Below are positions 56,887-64,000 of a DNA stretch of 64,000 nt, piece by piece. Numbering within the stretch: position 1 is the first letter of the stretch; each line of letters begins with the position of its first letter. This DNA is from Boesenbergia rotunda (taxonomy: Eukaryota > Streptophyta > Magnoliopsida > Zingiberales > Zingiberaceae), in assembly GCA_024364735.1 (NCBI GenBank), contig JAGFNQ010009432.1:1-64000 (forward strand), in the 5' to 3' direction. A model generated the notes under the pieces. It worked only from the letters and a program-made list of their open reading frames with translations. It was not told the origin of the DNA and searched no databases. A program made the position numbers and the translations under genes.

Positions 56887-57710
56887 TGTTGGATTGGGTT
56901 GGCCCGGCTAGAAGAGGGTGATTAGACAGTAAAAAATTAAAGTGGAGGCACTTATCTTTTAAAAAGAAACTTGGTCACAACTGAGAATATTGCTTCCAAT
57001 GCAGTGGATCCTCAATAAAATTCTCCTTATGGCGGAGAATCCTTACAACAAAAACACGCTTAGACTTTTTACAATTGAATTGATTGATGTTGAGGCAAAG
57101 GGGTGAAGCCCCTTATATAGGTGGTTCTCGAGCGCCTAAAGGATCTTGGGCGCCTGCCACGTGGACCGAATCGGGCGTGTGCTTATCCGCAGACTTGGCT
57201 AAAGTTTATCTCTGCTCTTGGGTGCCTAGGACTGATGAGGCGCCTGATGGCTCACAGGCACCCGAGATGTTGACGTGGCGAACCTGCCAGCTCAACTTCT
57301 CCATTCTCAAAACATCTCTACTGAGGTGCCTAATAGGTATCAAGCGCCTAGACTCTCAGGCGCCTGAACCATTTTAAGCGCCTGGGAAGCAGCAACTACT
57401 ACCGGAGTTAGGCTCACTCGAACTCGACTCTGGCCTTTTGCCCCTCGAGCGTGCTTCCTCTCAGCTTCCCGTCCCTCGTACTTTGCACACGTCCTTCTCG
57501 ATCCACTGGCATACTCTTCCATAGCTTCCGCGTCCCTAGGATTGCACTGAGCCCGTCGGCTCACTTCCCCCACACAATCCTTCTCGTCCGCTACATCTTA
57601 CGCTTGACTTCCTCCATACCTAAGCTCCTGCACACTTGGCAGAGGGATTAGAAAACACAGGACCTAACTTTAGCTATTTGATCACATCAAAACTAACCGG
57701 GGTATCAACA
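56887..57710 (-). repeat. Z 5' LTR
   Basis: 824 bp, TGTTGATACCCC..CAATCCAACA on the minus strand. TATATAA (minus) at 57113-57119. GGCGCC and AGGCGCCT motifs lie upstream. Confidence 0.9.
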
Positions 57711-57713
57711 GGT

Positions 57714-57911
57714 TATTGGGGTTGAATGGTTGCAAACATAGTCCCACGTTGAAAACACATGAGAACGATCATTGGCTTATAAGGAAAAAAGATATCTCCA
57801 TTGGCATGAGGCCTTTTGGGATAGCCCAAGAGCAAAATCATGAGGGCTTAGGCCCAAAGTGGATAATATCATACCACTGTGGAGATATCTAAATTTTTTT
57901 CGGTCCAAACA
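57714..57911. mobile_element. TRIM-like short LTR or remnant
   Basis: A noncoding segment of about 198 bp with AGTCCCACGTTG, GGCTTATAAGG, GAGGCCTTTTGGG and TGAGGGCTTAGGCCCAAAGTGG, words I associate with short TRIM-type LTRs of plants (recollection, not searched). AGATATCTCCA near 57788 and TGGAGATATCT near 57880 are inverted. It ends GGTCCAAACA. No target duplication found. It lies between a truncated C LTR and C reverse transcriptase, so the junction may be rearranged. Confidence 0.45.
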
Positions 57912-59409
57912 ATTACCTGACCCAGACTAGATCATTGCTATGCAAGAGGAACTAGCCCAATTTGATAGAAACCAAGTCTGGGACTTAGTGCCTAAACCTG
58001 AAGGTAAGTCCATTATAGACACTAAGTGGGTATTTAGGAATAAGTTGAATGACCAAGGTGAAATAATGAGAAACAAAGCCTGCTTAATTGCTAAAGGTTT
58101 TAGTCAAGTTGAGGAGATAGACTATGATGAAACTTATGCCCCTGTAGCTAGATAGGAGTCAATTAGAATGTTGCTAGCCTTTGCAGCCCACAGAGGATTC
58201 AAATTATATCAAATGAATGTTAAGTCTTCCTTCCTGAATAGATTTATAAAAGAGGAAGTCTATGTAGGACAACCCCCAGGTTTTGAAGACTTAGACTACT
58301 CTAACCATGTATTCAAACTTAGGAAAGCTCTTTATGGTTTAAAACAAGCACCTAGGGCGTGGTATGAAAGACTATCAACTTACCTAATTTCTATGGATTT
58401 TAACCAAGGCTAAATTGACTCATCCTTATTTGTTAAGACCTTAGAAAAGACATCTTTATAGCTCAAATCTATGTAGATGATATAATCTTTAGATCAACTA
58501 ATACTAATTTCTTAAAAGAATTTATTAAAATTATGGAAAGTGAATTTGAAATGAGATTAGTAGGTGAACTGAATTTCTTTTTAGGACTCCAAATTAAACA
58601 AACTAGGGATAAAAATTATGTTCACCAATCAAAATATGCAAAAGAATTGGTTAAAAAATTCAAAATGGAAAATTCAAAAGACTTAAGTATCCCTATGGCA
58701 ACAAATGCTAAAATAGATAATGACCCTAAAGGCAAGTCAGTTGACTTGAAGTATTATAGAAGTGTTATAGGAAGCTTACTCTACCTAACTGCGAGTAAAC
58801 CTGATATCCTTTTTGCAGTGGGTATTTGCGCCAGGCACCAAACTTGTGCTAAGGAGTCCCACTTAACAGTGGTTAAAAGAATCCTTAGATATATTAAAGG
58901 CACCCTAAATATAGGTATTTGGTACCGTAGGACTTTCATTGAATTATCAGGATTCTCTGACTCAGACTATGCAAGCTGTAAACTTGATAAAAAAGTACAA
59001 GTGGAAGCTGTCAATTGTTGGGCCAGAGTCTAGTTAGTTGGTGTAGTAGAAAGCAACATTGTGTTGCCTTATCTACAACTGAAGCCGAGTATGTTGCATA
59101 GGGGAATGTGTAGCTCAACTCTTATGGATCATGCATACCCTTAAAGATTTTAACCTAGACTATACCCAAACTAAGGTATTTATTGATAATATCAGTTCAA
59201 TAAACCTTACTAAAAACTCAATCTACCACTCTAGGACTAAACATATAGAAGTGAAACATCACTTTGTTAGCGACCACGTAGTCAGGGGTGAAAATGTCCT
59301 TCAACATGTAGAGTCCAAATCTAACTTAACAGACATTTTCACTAAACCCTTACCTGAGTCCGAGTTCAGTTTATTAAGAAGGCAGCTTGGGATGTGCTTA
59401 GTAGAGTAG
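57912..59409 (+). pseudogene. Reverse transcriptase and RNase H of copia C (second copy)
   Basis: Starts near the RVT_2 N-terminus (IIAMQEELAQFDRNQVWDLVP) and continues through FRNKLNDQG, NVKSSFLNRF, QPPGFEDL, KALYGLKQAPRAWYERL and the catalytic YVDD (58470-58481). RNase H runs from YSDSDY-like FSDSDYASC to ADIFTKPLPESE written as TDIFTKPLPESE. Stops at 58153 (TAG) and 58411 (TAA), a frame change near 58440 and another near 59030 break it. Protease and integrase are absent upstream; the sequence switches to the TRIM-like segment. Better kept than the first C copy, which lacks YVDD. Confidence 0.88.
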
Positions 59410-60656
59410 GATTTCAAATATCTGATTTTTTGAATTTGAACGTCGAAACGGTTTTTCGTTAAAAATGATTTTAAAATAAATCTTTATCACAAATTTCAAA
59501 ACTTTGTCTTCAAAATTCATTATATTGTTTTTTCGTTACTTAGTTTTATTTTAACTTTAAAACTACCCCTTCAAAACTAGGGTCCTTCTTCGACATGGAC
59601 TTAGCTTAGGTTTAACCCTAGTTTGCATGCTCCTATAGATTTAGAAGCCAACATCTCACAAGGACATTAGGATTAACTTGTTTGACAACCTAGATTGAGT
59701 TGAGATGCTTAGGACTGTTGTCCTAGACTTACCTGTTTCAAAATCAGTGCATCAACACAAGTTGGGGGTGATATAAATACAATTCAAATTAATCAAGTCA
59801 AGTATTCTGGCTGACTAAGTTGATTTATGAAATGCACTCAACTTGACTAACCCAAGTAAAAATTGCTATTTACTACAGTCAGTAAGTAGCTAAAAGGTTA
59901 GACAGGTGCCTAAAAGTAATTGACTTTATTTTTGAATATTTAAAATTATTTTTCATTTTTTCATGCTTGGACTCAAAATAAAGGTTCCCAGACTTAGACT
60001 CAGACTTAGACTTAACCTTTGTTATTGCTTAAAATTACTCGCTCTGATACACTTAGTTTTTTTTATGAAAACTTTAGTCATTTTTCTGCTCTTACCCTTA
60101 TATTGCCTACATAATTTTGATATATGGCAAAGGGGGAGAGAAATAAAAGAGTTCAAAGTTGTTAAGAGTTCAAAGTTCTTAGAAAAATTCAAGTTTTTCA
60201 ATGTTAGTATTTTTCAAAAATTCAAGTTTTTCAATGTTTAATATTTTCAAAAAAGTATTTGTCAAACTATAAAGAAAATTTCAAAATATTTTGAAAAGAA
60301 GAATTCAAAATTCATAATTAACTTTGTCATTCAAAACTAAGTTTTTAATGCTTAGAACTTTCTTTTTGCATTTTTTAAAAACTCTTCCGCACTTAGTTTT
60401 TGAAAAGCACTTAATTTTTCCAAACGAATGTTCTATCAAGTTTTTCTTAACAGTTTTTAAAAAGTTAACTTAGTCTCTAAATTTTTACTTAAATAAGACT
60501 AAGTCTAGTTTTTTGAAGTTATATTCTCCTCTATAAACACAATTGTTAAATGATCTAGGGGGAGAGCTTAAAATAAGAACTTAATTTCTTTTCCCTGTTG
60601 AAGCTTATTTTTTGCTTAACCTTGAACTGGGTTGCCATAATCAAAAAGGGGGAGAT
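59410..60656 (+). other. C 3' noncoding region (second copy)
   Basis: AT-rich, without an env-like ORF. Purine tracts GGGGGAGAG near 60132 and 60550, and the LTR primer AAAAAGGGGGAGAT at 60643-60656. Short tandem TTCAAGTTTTTCAATGTT copies near 60190-60240. Confidence 0.75.
59652..59707 (+). other. Hairpin h downstream of pol in C
   Basis: CATCTCA (59652-59658) and TGAGATG (59701-59707). The loop contains AACTTGTTTGACAACCTAGA. Matches hairpin c. Confidence 0.6.
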
Positions 60657-61279
60657 TGTTGGTGACGGAAGCACTAGATTGAACCTTGTTTTGATAAGTG
60701 ACAAAGGGGTTCAAGTTAAGCTGGTATTGTGTACTAATGGATTTATGGAGTTTGCAGGAAAGTCCTAGGTAAGCTAGGCAAGAAGTCTTGACCTGTAGGG
60801 TTGAGCACGAAGTCCTGGTCGGGGATCGGGCAACGAAGAATTGGCAAGTGAAGCCGAGCATGAAGACTTGGTCCGGGAAACCGAGCAGAAGACTTTGCCG
60901 AGCGGGAATTGCGGATAGGAGTCGAGACTGGTCGAGGTCAAACGCCGTCGAGTTCCGGGTTCTCGAAGGCCAAGAAAAAGTCCAACCGGAGGTTCCAGGT
61001 GGCAATAGGTAAACTATCCTGAGAGGAGTAGGTGAGGGCACGCTCCCCGATGAGGGAACAGTAGGCGTCAGTCAAGACTCCGAAGCAAGTAAAACTAACT
61101 AGTGTTAGCGATCTTGATTTATTGTTTATTTCCGCTGCTCTATCTCTCTAACTCTTATGCTTATTATCAAAGCTTTCGTTATGCACTTTAATCGCTTAGT
61201 AATTTAAGTATTAAATCTGAAGTTTTTGCGAAGTGATATTCACCCCCCTCCCCCCTCTATCGCTCATCTCGATCCTATA
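60657..61279 (+). repeat. Complete C LTR shared by two internal regions
   Basis: 623 bp, TGTTGGTGACGG..GATCCTATA. A polypurine tract lies directly upstream and a primer site directly downstream, with C internal sequence on both sides. It is thus 3' LTR for the upstream unit and 5' LTR for the downstream one. U3 has the GTCCTGGTCGGGGATCGGGC-type inverted motifs. Confidence 0.85.
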
Positions 61280-61281
61280 AT

Positions 61282-61294
61282 TGGTATCAAAGAG
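61282..61294 (+). other. Primer-binding site of C
   Basis: TGGTATCAAAGAG, close to TGGTATCAGAGCC with substitutions, two bases after the LTR. Confidence 0.7.
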
Positions 61295-61488
61295 GGGGCT
61301 GCTCAATTTTGGTGAAACTGTCACTTGAGTAATTTTTAGATTTTTCATTTTTTTGGGGGGTAATTTTTTTTAAAAGTTCTCTTTAGTTGCATTTTTTATT
61401 TTATCCCATACTGCTAATCCAAGACATAAGTCTTGGTACATTTTGTTGTTTTTTTTTGCAAGTTCAGGAAATTCTCTCTACTATCCTT

Positions 61489-63114
61489 ATGGGGTTGCAA
61501 GAGGGCTATAGTATTGCTCGCCCCCCTCTCTTCTCTAGGGAAGACTTCGGGTATTGGAAAAATCGAATGGAAGTCCACCTGAAAACTCAGGTGGACATGT
61601 GGATAATCATCCAAACTGGATTCGACCTTCCGAGAGACGAGCAAGGGGTGATTCTGAGCTATGAAAAATGGGATGACATTGCCAAAAAGAAAATCGAAGC
61701 TGACACAAAAGCGACGCAAACCCTCCAATGCGGACTTACGAAGGAAGAGCTTAATCGTGTCGGTCCCTTCAATAGCGCAAAAGAACTCTGGAGTAAACTC
61801 ATAGAACTCCATGAAGGAACCTCTGATACTAAGGTAAGCCGTCGCGATCTCTTGTTGAAAAAACTTTATAACCTAAAAATGCAGGATGGAGAAATGGCTT
61901 CCCAGATACACGCCCGAATTCAAGAAATTATGAATGAGCTCCACATCATTAGACACCCAATCAAGAATAGGGATATGATAAGGTACACATTAAATTCGTT
62001 CCCTAGAAACCTGTGGGCATCTATGATTGATGCCTACAATGTTTCTAAAGACCTTTCAAAAATAAAACTAGGTGATTTATTTTTTGAATTTGAGTTACAT
62101 GAGTAGATTAATGGTTCACTTGTAGAGAAAGGTGTAGCTTTGATTGAAGAAAAAATCAAGAAGAAGACACCGAAACCAGAATCGGATTCTGACTCGGAAT
62201 CCAAAGAGGAAGAGCTGGTGGAGCTTGTGAATGTCGTCCGAAAACTGTTTAGAGCTCGAAAATCCCAAAAGAAGAAGAAAATGGGGCAACCAAGGGACGA
62301 TTTGGCTAAACCAAAAAACAAGGCGGACCTCACCTATTATGGGTGTGAAAAGAAGGGCCACATCAAATCCGAGTGTCCAAATGCGAAGGATACAAAGAAG
62401 CAACGGAGGAAGAAGGCGTTGCAGGCTACCTGGGACGAATCATCTTCAACATCAGACAAGGATGAAGCAACGCACTCCAACCTCCTCACATTAACGGCTA
62501 AAGACGAGATCGATATCAACTCCGAATCGGACAAAGAAACGGAGCACGGAACCGTCTCACTATCGGAAATGGGTTAACTTAAGGTAACTGGTTTTTCCGA
62601 ACTGAATCTTTACGAGATAATTTCCTACTTATCTCGTAAACTGGCTAGGTCCAATTACCGGGTCAGGTCTCTCCGAGAGGATGTAAAACTCCTTAAGGAA
62701 TAGACCAGCTCGAGTCCTTTGACTGAGCAAGTTTAGGAAGAATTCTCTACTCAAGTCTAAAGACTTGAGAAAGAGAATTCCTCCCTGAAAGCTCAAGTCA
62801 AAGAACTCAGAGTAAATTTGGAACAATTTACCCTAGGTTCCAAGAATCTTGATATAATTCTTGGAAAACAGAAATCTGTTCTAAATCGATCTGGAATTGG
62901 ATTTAAAACCAATTCGCGAGTTAGGTCTTACTACTCAGTAATTAACCGCCCTAGCACTCGAGTCCAAGCATGGGTCCCCAAACTGAGCTTGACTAATCAA
63001 GCTGGACCAAATCAATATTGGATTCCCAAGGATCATATCTATTACTTAGACAGACCATATCGGGGATATGATACAGGGGGAGCCAATATAAAAACTATTC
63101 ATGTGGATAGATAG
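61489..63114 (+). pseudogene. Gag of copia C with in-frame stops
   Basis: ATG 61489 (MGLQEGYSIARPPLF) was chosen because it aligns with the S1 gag start. UBN2-type domain: YWKNRMEVHLK, LQCGLTKEELNRVGPF, AKELWSKLIELHEG, MNELHIIRHPI and WASMIDAYNVS. TAG at 62104. Lys-rich linker. The knuckle has lost its first Cys (YYGCEKKGHIKSEC, near 62335-62376). Stops also at 62575, 62701, 62734 and 62758. All pieces are in one frame. The tail, with WVPKLSL and YWIPKDH, matches the S1 gag tail. Pol does not follow directly: about 870 bp of noncoding spacer come next. Confidence 0.88.
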
Positions 63115-63606
63115 TTTTTGTTTGAATACCTTTCTTGATGCTTGTTTATTTTTTCTATTAATGTTTTTTCAAATTATCATGATAAGGATTAGAAATGGTT
63201 AGTTAAGGATTAGATCTAATTGAAACATGCATAACCTAGTATTAGGGTGGGGCGAGTTGATAGTACGTTAGGAAAGCCGTCTAGGGAGTTAGTAGGGGAA
63301 GACGTCTCCTATTTGGTCTTTTTAGTTCGGTGGAACTAGCCAAAGCTACCTTGCCACATCCTCGACTAGTTAGACCAAGATTTCTGAACGATGAATTTAA
63401 AAATACAATTTTTCTTTATGTGGCTTTGTCTAGGAATGGGTTATTGATCTAATAAGGCTAAGGCCAAAGAAGGCCCATGTGTCTCGCCAAAACCTAAAAG
63501 CTAAATATTGAATTACATTTTTAAAATACTAATTCTTAAATTTGAATCTAACTCAAGGTTCAATCATATCTTAGACTTAATCTAATTTTCAAGATAAAAT
63601 TGAAAG

Positions 63607-63661
63607 CATCTCATAAAATAAATAAGGATTCCTATTTTGTCACTTAGAAATGGGTGAGATG
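63607..63661 (+). other. Hairpin i of C
   Basis: CATCTCA (63607-63613) and TGAGATG (63655-63661). The loop contains TTTTGTCACTTAGAAATGGG, as in hairpins a and g. Confidence 0.65.
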
Positions 63662-63839
63662 ATTAGGATTAATAAAGTTAAATCAAACCCAATTTTGTCA
63701 ATTTTTCCTTGTATCTTTATCTCTTTCAAAAATTCATTTTCAAAGTTTTCTTAATATTTTTCAAAAATTCATTTTCAAATCTTCTTCAAATTTGTCTACT
63801 TAATCCAGCTAATTAGATCAAACTAGTTAGACTGAACTT

Positions 63840-63896
63840 TGTCTCACAAAATTAACATAGGATTAGCATGCTTGATCACTTAAATTCGGTGAGACA
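63840..63896 (+). other. Hairpin j of C
   Basis: TGTCTCAC (63840-63847) and GTGAGACA (63889-63896), perfect 8-bp stem. The loop contains AGCATGCTTGATCACTTA. Confidence 0.65.
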
Positions 63897-63973
63897 GATT
63901 AGGCAAGTGAACTTGAACAACCTATCTTGTACTTCTACTAAACTGGATCCAAACTAAGTCAGTTTATATGTAG

Positions 63974-64000
63974 GAACATAAAGATTTGGACTAGTGAATG
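63974..64000 (+). pseudogene. First codons of C pol, cut by the window end
   Basis: GAACATAAAGATTTGGAC matches the codons before LDSGC at 10318-10335, directly after the acceptor-like TAG. The next two codons are stops (TAG, TGA) where the first copy has CAG TGG, so this copy is also inactive. Confidence 0.7.

Larger units (their letters stand above)
13056..57710 (-). mobile_element. Gag-only Sirevirus-like copia Z, split by H
   Basis: Two minus-oriented LTRs (57710-56887 as 5', 13916-13056 as 3') of 824 and 861 bp enclose a primer site, a broken gag and a purine tract. With H removed it is about 3.85 kb and has no pol. Flanks GGTTG (13051-13055) and GGTTA (57711-57715) match at 4 of 5 positions, as expected of an aged target duplication. 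The gag frame continues across the H insertion once one copy of the H target duplication is discounted, which supports joining the two halves. Confidence 0.8.
63115..63973 (+). other. Gag-pol spacer of C with conserved block and two hairpins
   Basis: Ordered words CCTAGTATTAGG, GTACGTTAGGAAAGCC, GGAACTAGCCAAAGCTACC and TCTCGCCAAAACC are followed by hairpins i and j and the acceptor-like TATATGTAG (ending 63973). Matches 9307-10317 in the first C copy, but with hardly any AT tract between the hairpins. No ORF. Confidence 0.75.

Overview
The window is repeat-dense nuclear DNA from a large plant genome. Everything identifiable is an LTR retrotransposon, a piece of one, or a small element inserted in one; I see no host gene, rRNA gene or CRISPR array. 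Plant origin rests on Sirevirus-type Ty1/copia elements (DSGCSRHMTG protease motif, YVDD reverse transcriptase, UBN2-type gag, initiator-Met-tRNA primer sites TGGTATCAGAGCC, several polypurine tracts, palindrome-rich LTRs), long-LTR Ty3/gypsy elements, a Tourist-like MITE and a TRIM-like LTR. A monocot is plausible but the sequence does not prove it.

Layout, names mine. D (1-9306, +) is a Ty3/gypsy element in tandem form, internal-LTR-internal-LTR, with a broken gag and no pol. It lies inside C (+), a degraded Sirevirus-like copia seen at 9307-13055 and again at 57912-64000; C also looks tandem, because its LTR at 60657-61279 has internal sequence on both sides. Into C went Z (13056-57710, -, gag-only copia). 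Into Z went H (14970-55773, +, solo LTR). Into H went E1 (15575-54651, +, pol-less copia). The 5' LTR of E1 holds two solo LTRs: G (16148-18834, gypsy) and O (19614-23845). O carries T (21962-23210), an array of three large tRNA-like palindromes. The 3' LTR of E1 holds P (28591-30478, solo LTR), M (30974-38748, -, sister of E1) and S1 (38969-53976, -, the only element here with nearly complete gag-pol). S1 holds N (42158-49530, -, gag-only). Exact 5-bp target-site duplications bound G, O, P, S1, N and E1; Z, H and M have 4/5 matches. With inserts removed, the two E1 LTRs come to about 1532 and 1552 bp, which checks the reconstruction independently.

How the parts relate. S1 has an intact gag ORF, and its pol is broken by a stop, a frameshift, the N insertion and a second stop. 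D, Z, E1, M and N have no pol and would need enzymes supplied in trans. E1 and M also lack a capsid-type gag domain; they encode two CCHC zinc knuckles followed by an Asn/Asp/Lys/Ser-rich repeat protein. C, E1, M and N share an ordered noncoding module next to gag: a conserved block, one or two hairpins and an AT-rich tract. The hairpin stems differ between families in a compensatory way. In C the pol frame opens exactly at a conserved splice-acceptor-like TATATGTAG/GAA.

The strongest leads are the alternating tRNA-like palindrome array T, the covarying hairpins around pol, and the zinc-knuckle/repeat protein of E1 and M.
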